Position numbers and translations under genes: made by a program. Positions 48,395-59,326 of a stretch of 64,000 bases of DNA are shown here, piece after piece. The stretch lies in NCBI GenBank assembly GCA_963971225.1, contig OZ020269.1, forward strand, positions 17,730,921-17,794,920, given 5' to 3'. This stretch comes from Melieria omissa. Lineage: Eukaryota; Arthropoda; Insecta; Diptera; Ulidiidae. The notes under the pieces were generated by a model. It made no database searches. It saw nothing but the letters and a program-made list of their open reading frames with translations, and had not been told where the DNA came from. Every line of letters starts with the position of its first letter. The first letter of the stretch is position 1.

Positions 48395-49110
48395 AGTTAG
48401 ATATAGACTGGACTCAGAATAGAGTAAGACTAGATTTTTATTAGACTATGATTAGAAACGCATTAAATTTAGGTTAGACTAGGACTAGTGTAAAACTAGA
48501 CTAGACTAGACTAGACTAAAACTAGATAAAGACTAGACTAAAAATGAATAGACTAAGATTAGACGAGACTAGACTAGGGTCAGATAAGACTGAGATTAGA
48601 CTTACTTACTAAAAAGATTAAACTCAAAAAGGCTACTAAAGGCTAAACTTGGATTCAGATTAGGCAATACTAGATTTAGATAAGACTAAGACTAAGCGAA
48701 GACAAGACTTGGATTATACTAGACTAGACTATATTCAGATATAACTTAGTCTCCAACTAGACTCTAATTAGAATAAGTTTAAACTTGGACTAGATTAGAT
48801 TCAGACTCAGATTACACTAAGACTAGGCTCAGATTGGACTAAAGCTAGAGACGGCTCAGACATAGACTACGTTTGGACTACACTAAGACTAGATTCAGAT
48901 TAGTCTAAGACAAGACTAGACTCAGATTCATCTAAGACTAGACTCAGATTCGACTTAAACTAGAATCAGACCTAGGCAAGACTAAAAGTAGAACTAAACT
49001 GGACTCAAACTAAACTCACATCATACCGAGGTAAACTAAGAGATGACTTGGACTAAACCGAGACCAGATTTAAACTGGACTGGACCAAGATTAGGCTAAC
49101 TTTAGTTTAA
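48395..49110 (+). repeat. Degenerate flank of hexamer satellite (right)
   Basis: GACTAGACT/AGACTCAGATTAG variants are similar to the left flank and decay into unique DNA at about 49110. Confidence 0.85.
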
Positions 49111-52100
49111 ACAAGTCTTAGTTTTTAAAGTTTTTGATAAAGTTTAATAATTCTTCCTTGAAACTTAGGATAGCTTCTTGTTTGTTATGTTTTTCTTCAA
49201 AATCTCACATCATATCAAGTGATTTTCATATCTTTTTACCTTTATTGGTTAGTTGAACCTCATTGAGTTCGAAAAAAATTAAACTCTATAATTTAATGTT
49301 TATCCATTTCAAAGTGCTTTTTAAGCTTGTGGCATATCCTCTATCTATGCAAAAATCTCTTCATCCCATAGTTCTTTAAGCCACAAAACATCGCATCGAC
49401 GCTTTTTCTGCCCCACCGCTCGGCACATTTATTTAGCATCCTCTCGAACACATTCCTTTTCATTACATTCGTCGTGCACTACATTTTCCGCTCGACTGTG
49501 GTGTGCTGTCGCTGTCGCTGCTCCACGCCAAGCGATATAAATCTTGATTAGATTTTGACTTTTGTCTGCACTCGTGTTGGGTTGCGCTTTTGGTTGCTGT
49601 TGCCGAAAATTCAGGTCGCCCCCTCAACTACTGCCAACACCACTATCACTTTGACTTAATACCTGAACAACAGCGCAACAGCAATAACAACAACCTCACG
49701 AAAAGCGTAGTGAAGCATTTAATGTATGTAAATATGTATGTATGTATATTAGGTGCTGTTTTTCCATTTGCTGGCCAAATTGTTGGTTTGGCTTTAAGTT
49801 TTGTGAATTATAGACGCTCCTAATTGGCCGTGTCCATTACATATGGATAGACAGATAGACAGACAGGCAGACCGGCAGGACGCAGAACGGACAACGCAGG
49901 GTTGCGCGCTGATAAATTCGTATTTATTATGGCCATACATCAAGTTGGTGGGCGCTCGGTTGGCCGTAGGCTTGCAGCGACAGCGGTTTTTTGGGGCGCA
50001 AAAATTACGAGTCGGTCGAGGGGCGTCGCATTGAAAGGCAGTAGGAGTAGTGGCAGTTGTGTGGTAGCAAATAAATTGAGTGGAGCAGCAAACGGCATAA
50101 TGATGAGCAGCTATCAGGCGCATTAATTACGTACGTAGCCACCGTTGCCGTCTTTGTGTGTGTGTGTCGAGGCTGCGTGAATTCGAGATTTTGCGCAATG
50201 CTTTGCACCTTTGAGACGTGTCGGTATTTGTGAAATTGCTGTTTCGAAGAAGGAGGAATGAGGGCAGAGATGGTCTCTAATCGCGCCAACATTGAAACTG
50301 ACAGCAAGAAATTAGCAACAATGGTTGTGCATATATATAAAGCACACACACACTCTTATTGTATTTGTATGTGTGTGTTCGATAATTCAATAAATTCAAA
50401 TTGCCATAGAAACGAATTATATCGATGCGAAACAACGCAACAAATATAAATAAATAAAGTGCGACATGCTGGTGTCGCCGTGAGAGGGGAACGAGGGGAT
50501 TGCTTTGTCTGCGTGCAGCATAATTTTTGTGGCTGTCGCTTGCGTTCGCCACTTTGGTAAACAGTAATGCGCAAATTACGGCCACATGCCGCATGAACAT
50601 GCACAGCAACAACAACAACAAAAACAATCAAAAGCAATAACAATACAGCAACATGCAACATAATCATAAAAATCCACCCTCAATGTCAATAACAACATTT
50701 TAAATTTCCAATTATTTTTAATGTGTGTGAGTGTCTGCCTTCATGTCACCCCTCCCCTCTCGCAAACACAATGAGCGCAAGAATTTGCCGAGCGAAACCA
50801 GGAAAAATTTGCACACTTGCCACTAGGGTTGCGATATGACACATAACACGTATCCTATGTACATATGTATTTCAAATATATAGATGTATGTAGGTGTAAC
50901 TATATGAATGAACGTGTGTGCGTGATTGTCAACATAATGGTGGCGCGTCTGTATTGAATGCTCAGCTCGGCGTGCAATTATTCCACACAATATTTGGCAG
51001 CTCCCAGTTGCTCCAGTTACGCGCGGCACTAACTTTAAGGGATGTTTTACACACACACACATATACACATTCATATACATCTATATGCCTATATCGCCTT
51101 TCTTGCGCCTTACTTTCTCACTGTCATACGAAAATAATGTGAAAGCCGCGCCGCCATCGAATGGGTGTTGCAAGTGTTGTTGGCTTGCGCTACAACAATG
51201 TGTTAGCCAAAAGTGTGTCACAAACACTTGCACAAATTAACGACTAAACCTACCTATCCACACACACATAGATACTATAATCTTAACATTTTTTTATGTG
51301 CCTGAAAATGTAACTCAATATGAAACAAGTTGTCATTTGTTGTTATAAGCAGCGCACAAGTGTTGCGGCCAACAAGCCGTAAGAAAAACAACAACAACAA
51401 AACCTAGATACCAACATTTATATAGATTGTATGTATGTATATGTGTGGCTGTTTGTCAACTTGTTAAACTTTTCGCAATATGTGTAAAAATATTGAATTA
51501 TCAAGAAGAAGATGAGGGCAAGTGCGCAAAAAATTGTGGTATAATTTAAGGCGCAATTACTGTAATGGGCGCCGGTCGGCAATGACAACGGCAAATTTCG
51601 GCGACAAAAGGTGATCAGCAGAGATGAAAGTTTCATCTCACATAATATTAATGATGGATTGCAGCAGATCGGGTGGGCTGCTGTGTCATTGTTGGTCAAT
51701 GCTTGGCAACCAAAAGCTGTGCACAACAAACTTGAGACTTGATATTTTCATTCATAAAACTAGTTGATAAATAAAGAGTTGAAAAATGAGAAATATTATT
51801 TCTAGTAGATATAATTCAAAGAGTAAGCGCTCTATAAATTTGGAAGATAGGATATTTTATTGACATTACAAATGTTGTAAAAACTTGAAGTGAGCAGAAG
51901 TGTGATATAAAAAAGTCTTCTGACTTCTTGCATAGACTGCTGACTGACTTTTGATTGCTGACTTTTTTTCGAGTAAAGAAATCTAGTTGTTCATTCATTT
52001 CACTGATCAAATATATTCCTTATGATGGCAAAATTTTATCAAAAAAGCCTACAAAAATAACCCCAGCCGCCTGTCTTAACTGGCTGCTGTCTTTCTCGCT

Positions 52101-52690
52101 CGCCTTTCTGTTTCACATATAACCCACGTTTTAGTTACTCTCAACATATTTCGCAACCAAAAAAGCCCCAAATTTCTCATCGAATCTCTGCTGTGCTCAC
52201 TGACAGCACAGCATTAAAAATGTGTGTGCATGTGTTTGTGTGCTAAATGTCTGGTTGACTGGCGATAGCGCAGAAATCGGCGCTAGGTGTCTTGGCAGTT
52301 TTTGTTGGTTTTCTATTGATTTTTGCCAACGTTGTTGCTGCTACTGAATGTATGTTTTTGTTTTTCTTGTTGTTTTTGTTGTATCACGCGCGTTATCAAA
52401 AGTTTGCGCAAAAACTTTTTACATAAATTCTATGCTTAACTTATCACAGCGAACATGTTTCATTTCACTCCAACCCCCCAAAAAAAGTATTCTTGGATGC
52501 GAAGAAAAATAAGACAAACACGAAAAATTGAAATAAATAATAATTTTTTTTAATATGTTTTTTTGTTTTGTTTGTTGCATAAAAAAGCAAAGTTCAGAAT
52601 AATTTGACTGAAAAACTTGTGTTATTTCAAAGATTTTTAAATAAAATTTAATAAGATGTGTGACAGTGGAGCAATAAGTTTTCAACACTA
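49111..52690. other. Intronic DNA, no gene recognised
   Basis: Unique sequence with CAACAA, (TG)n (about 50156-50167) and (CAGA/CAGG)n (about 49850-49870) tracts. GC-richer pieces at 49400-50150 and 50930-51180 could be regulatory. Open frames are low-complexity. Confidence 0.35.
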
Positions 52691-52694
52691 AAAA

Positions 52695-52945
52695 GTAGAT
52701 TCAAATTCTATGGAAAGCATTGTCCTTGTACTTTTAAATTTGCAAAGTGCATCTTTCTGGAGAGAATCAGGCTCCAAGGCTTCAGGCTGTGGATTGAAAT
52801 CCTATTAAAAGTATCGTTCTTACAATTTTAAATTTGAAAAGTGCCTCTTTCTTGAGAGAATTTAGACCCAAACATGAGGCTTTGAATTGAAATTGAAAGT
52901 ATCGTACTTACACTTTTAAATTTGAAAAGTGCCTCTTTCGGACTG
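52695..52945 (+). repeat. Three-copy tandem repeat of about 105 bp
   Basis: AGTATCGT.CTTACA followed by CTTTTAAATTTGAAAAGTGC and CTCTTTC recurs near 52720, 52810 and 52900, each copy with a GAGAGAAT and GGCT block between. It is non-coding. Confidence 0.8.
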
Positions 52946-53185
52946 GTACAAAATACACCAAAACTTTCCTGCTTCAGGTCCTTAAGACTCACTCTAAAGA
53001 AAGAGAAAAAACGGCCACAGTTCTGTTAGTAGCATCAGCGGCACTGCTAGCAAGGATAGGCAGAAAAATCGGGTATTCTGTGCACGAACCTTAGCAAGGT
53101 TACCAACCTCTTAGCGAGGTTACCAACCCCATAGAAATTTCAACTGCTTTGCTCCTATGGGAAATATGCGATTTTGTATTAGCGG

Positions 53186-53318
53186 TACTCACTTTTCGTA
53201 GCATTTTAGGTGTAAAGTTGGGTAGCAATTGTTTAATATTCGCAATGCTTTCGAAAGCTATTCTAGCGACAGATTGCTACGATAGAAAATTTACACCCAA
53301 AATGCTATGAAGAGTGTA
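53186..53318. mobile_element. Small foldback element of about 130 bp
   Basis: The ends are imperfect inverted repeats of about 45 bp. TCGTAGCATTTTAGGTGTAA on the left pairs with TTTACACCCAAAATGCTATG on the right, and TAGCAAT pairs with ATTGCTA further in, leaving a small loop. It abuts the mariner MITE at 53319 directly. The size and structure fit a MITE or foldback element with no coding capacity. Confidence 0.7.
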
Positions 53319-53726
53319 CGTGGGCAGTCCGATAAGTACTAAGCCCCACCGCCCGATGGTGTCACTATCGGAAGATTTTAGAAAATGGAAAAAGAGGAAT
53401 ATCGGTCGGTGATTCGCCAAATTGGTCGCATTAGGCTACGACCAGCTGCCACATCCACCGTATTTTCCAGATTTGGCCCCGTGTGACTTCTTTTTTTCTC
53501 CAAACTTAAAAAAGCCACTCGCCGGGCAGAAATTTGAGTCGAATAAGGAGGTTATCGCCGCCAGGGAGGCCTCCAGAAAACGTATTTTTCAGACGGGTTA
53601 AAGAAGTTGGAGCATCGCTGGGTCAAGTGTATCGAGTTAAAAGGAGACTACGTTGAGAAATAAATCGCCACTTTTCCAACATTTTTGTTTTTCTTTTGTA
53701 GGCTAAGACTTATCGGACCACCCACG
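53319..53726 (+). mobile_element. Internally deleted mariner element (MITE), 408 bp
   Basis: The inverted ends CGTGGGCAGTCCGATAAGTA and, inverted, CGTGGGTGGTCCGATAAGTC are flanked by TA at 53317-53318 and 53727-53728. Inside, the start of a mariner transposase (ATG at 53385, MEKEEYRSVIR) is joined to its last third by a large internal deletion. It is non-autonomous. Confidence 0.92.
53385..53660 (+). pseudogene. mariner transposase remnant, start joined to C-terminus
   Basis: After about 11 N-terminal codons the sequence jumps, in another frame, to LPHPPYFPDLAPCDFF, which holds the last catalytic aspartate block (PDLAPCDF) of mariner. FESNKEVIA follows, and after a further frameshift the C-terminal KLEHRWVKCIELKGDYVEK. 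The DNA-binding region and the first two catalytic blocks are gone. The C-terminal style resembles the vertumnana mariner subfamily. Confidence 0.88.
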
Positions 53727-53729
53727 TAT

Positions 53730-54030
53730 ATCGATACTCGATGCCTTTGGCAATCTTGTACTACATTACTGTTAGTAATAGTTCTGCGAAAAAATAATAA
53801 AAATTACTAGTTTACTGTAATTACTGTCACTTTTTTCATATAAGTTGTAATAAAAAGGAAATTCAGTACCTTTGAAATGAAGTGAAATTAAGTGAGATTG
53901 AATGCCTTATTTAGCATTGTTGGAATGTTCTGATTTAGGTCACATATGCATCGTTTTGTTCAACAACTTGTTGCCCTTTTAAATGTATTTTCAATATTTA
54001 TTAACTTCCTCTGTCATAGAAACCCTTGTC
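53730..54030. other. Unannotated DNA
   Basis: An AT-rich spacer between the mariner MITE and the transposase-derived satellite. Nothing is recognised. Confidence 0.35.
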
Positions 54031-55400
54031 ACTATTAGCAAAAGCATGGGACAGTAAGTTTTCACAAGCTTCTCTTGAGGCACATTTTTTAGTAGCAAAA
54101 TCTTTCATCATAGACAGGAACAGGTGTTAATCACTTGGCGCCAGGTTTGGACTATAAAGTGGAAGCAAAAGAACCTATTAACCAAGTTGCCAAAGCTTCT
54201 GGTGAGTCCTGATGAAGCACAATTTCTTCCTATTCTTTAAAGCTATCCGCTTTTGGACGATTGCTTCCTTCAGACAAGCTTCTCTTGAGGCAAATTTTTT
54301 ACCAGCAAAAGCTGGTAATCACTTGGTTCCAGGTTTAGACTTTGAGGTGGAAGCATAAGAAACTTCCAACCAAGCTGCCAAAGATTCTGATTGTCCTGAT
54401 GGTTCACATGGACCTGATGGAACACAATTGTTCTTCTAATGCTTAAAGGTATCTGCTTCTGGACGATTGCTACCTTCAGACAAGCTTCTCTTGAGGCAAA
54501 TTTTTTAGCAGCAAAATTATTCATCATAGACAGGAACAGGTGGTTATCACTTGGCCTGAGGTTTGGACTGTAAATGGATGCATAAGAACCTGCCAAAGCT
54601 TCTGGCGAGTCCTGATGTTTTATTAGCAAAATCATTCGCCATAGAGAGAAAAAGCTGGTAATCACTTGGTGCCAGGTTTTAACTATAAACTGGATGCATA
54701 AGAACCTCTCAACCAAGCTGCCAAAGACTCTGGGGAGTCCTGATGGAACACAATTGTTCTTCTATTCCTTAAAGGTATCCGCTTCTGGACGATTGCTTCC
54801 TTCAGACAAGCTTCTCTTGATGCATATTTTTTCCAACAAAATTATTCATCATAGACAGGAACAGGTGGTAATCACTTGGTGCCAGGTTTGAACTATAAAC
54901 TGGTTGCATAAGAATCTACCAACCAAGCTGCCAAAGCTTTTTTGGAGTCCTGATGAAACACAATTGTTTTATATTCTCTAAAGCTCTCCGCTTCAGAACT
55001 ATTGCTTCCTTCAGATAGTTTTCTTTTAAGGTAAATTTTAAACCATCAAAATTATTCACCATAGACAGAATGATGTCAGGTCCGGACTATAAAGTGGAAC
55101 CTCTCAAGGACCTCTCAACCAAGCTGCCAAAGCTTCCGGCATATCCTGCTGGAACACAATGTTTCACCTATTTCCTAAAGCTATTCTATTCTGGACGATT
55201 TCTACCTTCAGACAATCTTCTTTTAAGGTTAATTTTTCACAATCAAAATCATTTCTCATAGACAGGAACAGGTAAATATTAGGTGGATGCATCGAAACCT
55301 TCCCATTCAGCTCTCGGAGCTTCTGGGCAGGGAGTAGTATGTACCCTGGCATTGTCCTGAAGGTACACAGTTCTTTTCCTATTGGCCAAAGTTTGCTGCT
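54031..55400 (-). repeat. Satellite made of a mariner transposase fragment
   Basis: About seven tandem units of 190-215 bp are present; the CAAGCTGCCAAAGCTTCTGG landmark lies near 54181, 54371, 54590, 54713, 54922, 55118 and 55310. Read on the minus strand, units encode versions of LWQLGWKFLM, SP.L.PSDYHLFLSMMNDFA and AKKFASREACLK, which is the C-terminal catalytic block of a mariner transposase (LGWEVLMHPPYSPDLAPSDY in known family members, as remembered). Frames are broken in every unit. It is a gene fragment that has become a minisatellite. Confidence 0.85.
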
Positions 55401-57290
55401 TCTGGTCGATTGATTCCTTTAGACGGTCCAATAGTTGACAAAACAGGTCCTAGTCAGGAATTTTCCTATAGGGAAGCAACCCCTACTAAATGATTCCCTG
55501 CGAATCCCACCAAACGAAGAGCAAAACCTTCTTCACTATCAATTCTGGTTAGCCGACAGCACAGTATATTCAAAGTGTATTTGTTAGAGAGACATGACAG
55601 TACTCCCAACAAATACTGTTCTCAAAAGGACCTCATCGATATGCTCGAAAATCAAGTTTCTTAAACCTTTGGTCCCAAATATTTTTGAATTTAATTTGTA
55701 TTTATTTAGTTCTTCTCTTCTTCTTCGGGGTGCTTTACTCGTTTGTGCCTTCTGTCATCTTTTCTTGCCTCTAGTCTTGACTTCCGCTTGCTGTTTCTTT
55801 GCTCTAATCGGTCGTCTGTCAAAATTATATGCTGCAACATAAATTATGTTACACTTTTGACATAAATCCGGCTGCCACCCGTAGAACGAGTTTTATTTTG
55901 TTTTTGTACTTTATAATTTATTTATTTTTTTGTTGTTTCTATTTTGTTGTATTGGCCACCGCTAGACGACGACACTGTAATAACCGCAATTATTCGCTGT
56001 CGCTGTTGCAGCATCTGTGCTGTATTCAACCATTGGTGCGGGCAGCCAGTGTTGCCGCCTTTGCGCATTGTGCTGCCGTCTGCATGATGTCTGATAAGCG
56101 ATAACAATAATTTTTGCCTTCTTGTTGTTTCCAACACAAATATTTTGCTGCTTCTTTGTTGTTTTCTTTTTCGCTGAAGTTTTTGTGCCACGCTTGTTGT
56201 TCTTGTTGTTGTTGCCTATCTATTGGGTGGCATTTGATTGTCGGGGTACGTCCTACGGCATGTCAGCGCGGCCACTACTAAATTCTGGCCGATTTACGTT
56301 CAATGCTGGCGTTTTTAGTTGCGGAATGTGGCGGCGCCCTCTTGGGTCTTTGCGCCTTGGCGCTTTGCTTTCTTATTGTTTTTGTTTGGTTTTAGTTGTT
56401 GTGTGGCCACGCTTTTCTGCGCTAATTCCTCAATATCGATAAAAGGGATTTTATGTACATTTCATGAGTGCGCCTCGTACACGCGCCTTCACGCATTTAT
56501 ACACTTACAGACTCACACACACATACGCACACACACTTACGCGAACACTATTGTACGCTCGTGAGTGTCGTTGAAAGGGGTTAGAGGCGTTTCATGCAAC
56601 CGGCGCGTGTTGTTGTTGCTGCCAATGGTGGTGGCAGTGCTTCTGCTGGTTGTTGGTGTCAAAGTCGATGGGCCATTGTTGCTTGCAGTTCATTTCGACA
56701 ATATCGCCCGTCGCCCGTTAGTCTAACAATGGGCAAGGCGTATTTGCTTTGTTGTGCTTCTTCCACTCGGCGCTGGCGCTGGTGTCAAACGGGAACCAAT
56801 TTTTGATGCTGCTGGTCGCTATTGACATTGTTGTTATTGCCATTCACACACACACACACATGTGCATTGTTTTTTTAGTTGAATTGCTTTTTTGTTATTG
56901 ATCCCAACACATTTGGATTTAGAGAAACATTAAAGGGATTTGCTTTGCAGGATTTGGCGTTAAATATGTGGGCATATTTATTGCTGCCCCAGCAACAATA
57001 AAAACAATAAAAATAATAATGAAATTGCTGCTGTTTGGGAGAAGCGACACTTTCTAAGCGACAAGAAGGTGTGAGGAATTGATCAGATAGGAATGATTGT
57101 TATATAGAAAGTGGTAAATGGAACGACGTAGTAAGCTCAAGCAGAGCAATAAAACAATAAAATCTACCATTATTGTCATTTTATGAGCACAGAAAGATAA
57201 TAAAAATGTTAGTTGGGAACACAAATAAAATCTAGAGAAATAAATGAAAAATCAATTGAAAAGTACAGCGAAAAATTTTTTATAATACAA
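55401..57290. other. Intronic DNA, no gene recognised
   Basis: Unique sequence, GC-richer between about 55950 and 56820, with TTG tracts, (CA)n at about 56845-56860 and CACA-rich text at 56510-56550. Open frames (for example 56122-56442) have no family resemblance. Confidence 0.35.
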
Positions 57291-58190
57291 AAAAATGAAA
57301 AAAAAAATAAAGCGAAAAACTAAGAGTGTAGAAAGGAGAAGGAGAAAAGAAGGAAAAAAATGATAAAATATGAAAATGAATAAAAATTTTCAAGACTACA
57401 AAGTTATAGATTTATAACATAAAAATGAGTGGAAGTTAGCATAAAAATCGAAGAAAACTAGGTAAGAAAATAATTCAAAAATATAAAAATAATATTTGAA
57501 AGAATATAAAACAAAAACAAAAAGAACAGAAGCTATAGAAAAAGAGTATGAAGTGTTGAGGGAAAGTGTAAAAAAAGAGAATTAAGAATAAGAACACAAA
57601 AAAAGTCGATTTCAGCAAAAAAATCCAAGACAAATATGTAAGAAAATAGTTTAAAAATATACCAAAAAATTGTAAAAGTATATAAAACAAAAAGAATAGA
57701 AGACATAGAAAGAGAGTATGAAGTGTTGAGATGCGGAAGGTATAGAAAGAGAGAGCAAGGAAAGAAATGATCAAGAGCAAGAAAAGTACACGAATTCTTC
57801 TAGGCTATAAAATTATACAATAAGAACACAAAAAAAAGTCGATGTCAGCATAAAACTCCAAGAAAAATTGGTAAGAAAATAGTTGAAAAATATACAAAAA
57901 ATATTTAGAAATATAAAAAACAAAAACAAAAAGAACATAAGCTATAGAAAAATAGCATGAGGTGTTGGGATGGGGAAATAATAGAAAGAGAGAGCAAGAA
58001 AAGAAATGATAAAGCAAGAAAAATAGTAAAATTCTTCTATACTATAAAATCATAAATTAAACGTACAAAAAGAAGCCGAAGTCAGACTAAAAAATCCAAT
58101 AAAATTAAGTGAGAAATAAGTTGAAAAATACACACATAATACATTTAAAAATGAATAGAAAAAAGTAAGGAATGGAAAGAACTAGAGAGA
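57291..58190 (+). repeat. AT/purine-rich tandem repeat of about 235 bp
   Basis: Units contain AAGTCGATTTCAGCA, AATCCAAGA.AAAT, GTAAGAAAATAGTT.AAAAAT, AACAAAAAGAA, TATAGAAA.AGAGTATGAAG, GTGTTG.GATG and AAGAAATGAT. Copies start near 57430, 57606, 57838 and 58078. A weaker copy continues after the mariner MITE (58690-58960). Confidence 0.85.
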
Positions 58191-58225
58191 AAGAGTAAAA
58201 AATGTAGAAACAACGAATGTAGATA

Positions 58226-58684
58226 CGAGGGTGGGTCAATAAGTCGGTGACATTTGAATTTTCCGCCACTTAATTGAAATCGCAACACTGCTCCCGTCAA
58301 CAGTCTTCTGTCAGTTGACTCTTGTCAAAAATTGAACAAGCTGCGACATTTAGTTTGTTTTTGACAGCCGTTAATATCAGACTACCGCGTTGACTGAGAA
58401 GAAAATGGAAAAAATGGTCTAGCCGATCTAGCCCCAAGTGACTATTTCTTGAAGAAATGGCTCGGCGGAAAGAGATTTGCCTCCAATGACGAAGTCATCT
58501 AACAAACAAATGCCTATTTTGAAGACCTCGACAAATCATATTTTTCGGAAGGGATACAAAAACTGGAGAAACGTTGGGCTAAGTGTATAGATCTGAAAGG
58601 AGACTACGTTGAAAAATAAAATAACTTTTTATCTAAAAACCTGTGTTTCATTCAAAAAGTCACGGACTTATTGACGCGCCCTCG
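58226..58684 (+). mobile_element. Second internally deleted mariner element, 459 bp
   Basis: The inverted ends CGAGGGTGGGTCAATAAGTC and, inverted, CGAGGGCGCGTCAATAAGTC are preceded by TA at 58224-58225; the right TA has mutated. The termini differ from the MITE at 53.3 kb, so this is a different mariner lineage. It sits inside the 57.3-58.9 kb array. Confidence 0.9.
58405..58619 (+). pseudogene. mariner transposase C-terminal remnant
   Basis: An ATG context at 58405 is joined almost directly to DLAPSDYFLKKWLGGKRFAS, one of the catalytic blocks, followed by DLDKSYFSEGIQKLEKRWAK and CIDLKGDYVEK with a stop. One in-frame stop (TAA after the DEVI string) breaks it. The DNA-binding domain and first catalytic aspartate have been deleted. 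Confidence 0.88.
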
Positions 58685-59088
58685 TTTACATAAAACAAAC
58701 AAGGAAGGAAAAAATGATTTATGTAAGAAAATCTTTAAAAATCTCCAAGACTAGAAAATTGTCCAAAATAAAACTAAAAATTTTTGATATAAAGAGATAA
58801 AAGGAAACAAAGATAGAAATGAAAGGGAAGCCAAAATGCGCGTAAACAAAACAAAAAAAAGGTAAAAAAGTAGCTGAAAGATACACAAATAATTGCATAC
58901 TAAATAAAAGGACAGATCCAAAGAGGCTAAAGAAAGATTCTGAAGGGTTAAAAAGAAGAAACCAGTGGCGCACACAGGATTTGATTTGAAGGGGGTTGCG
59001 TACAACTTTTGAGCTCAAGTCCATTTGAAACCATATTCCATTTGAAACCAGCAACTTTTGTGTTTGGGAGAAAGGGTTTGAAAACCCC

Positions 59089-59321
59089 TGTTTGCACGTA
59101 ACGTCGCGGAGCTGGGTAAATGAAACGAAGGGGTTTCGTAATTAGCTTTGGGATGTCTTTATTCGCGGGTGTAAGAATAACGAATGACAAGAAGTACAAT
59201 AAACATTAAACGACACAAACGGCCGAAGCCGGTGAGCAAAAAACAGGGGGGAAACATGAGTACAAAGGGACAAGGAAAGGAAGGGATTAGGAGTGGGATC
59301 GACAGATCACTCATTTAGCCA
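59089..59321 (-). mobile_element. Solo LTR of the BEL/Pao family
   Basis: A single 233-bp LTR homologous to those at 13554 and 18623 (ACGGCCGAAGCCGG and GGGGGAAACAT strings), with TG/CA ends and a perfect 5-bp duplication ACCCC on both sides (59084-59088 and 59322-59326). This is the expected product of recombination between the two LTRs of a full element. Confidence 0.95.
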
Positions 59322-59326
59322 ACCCC

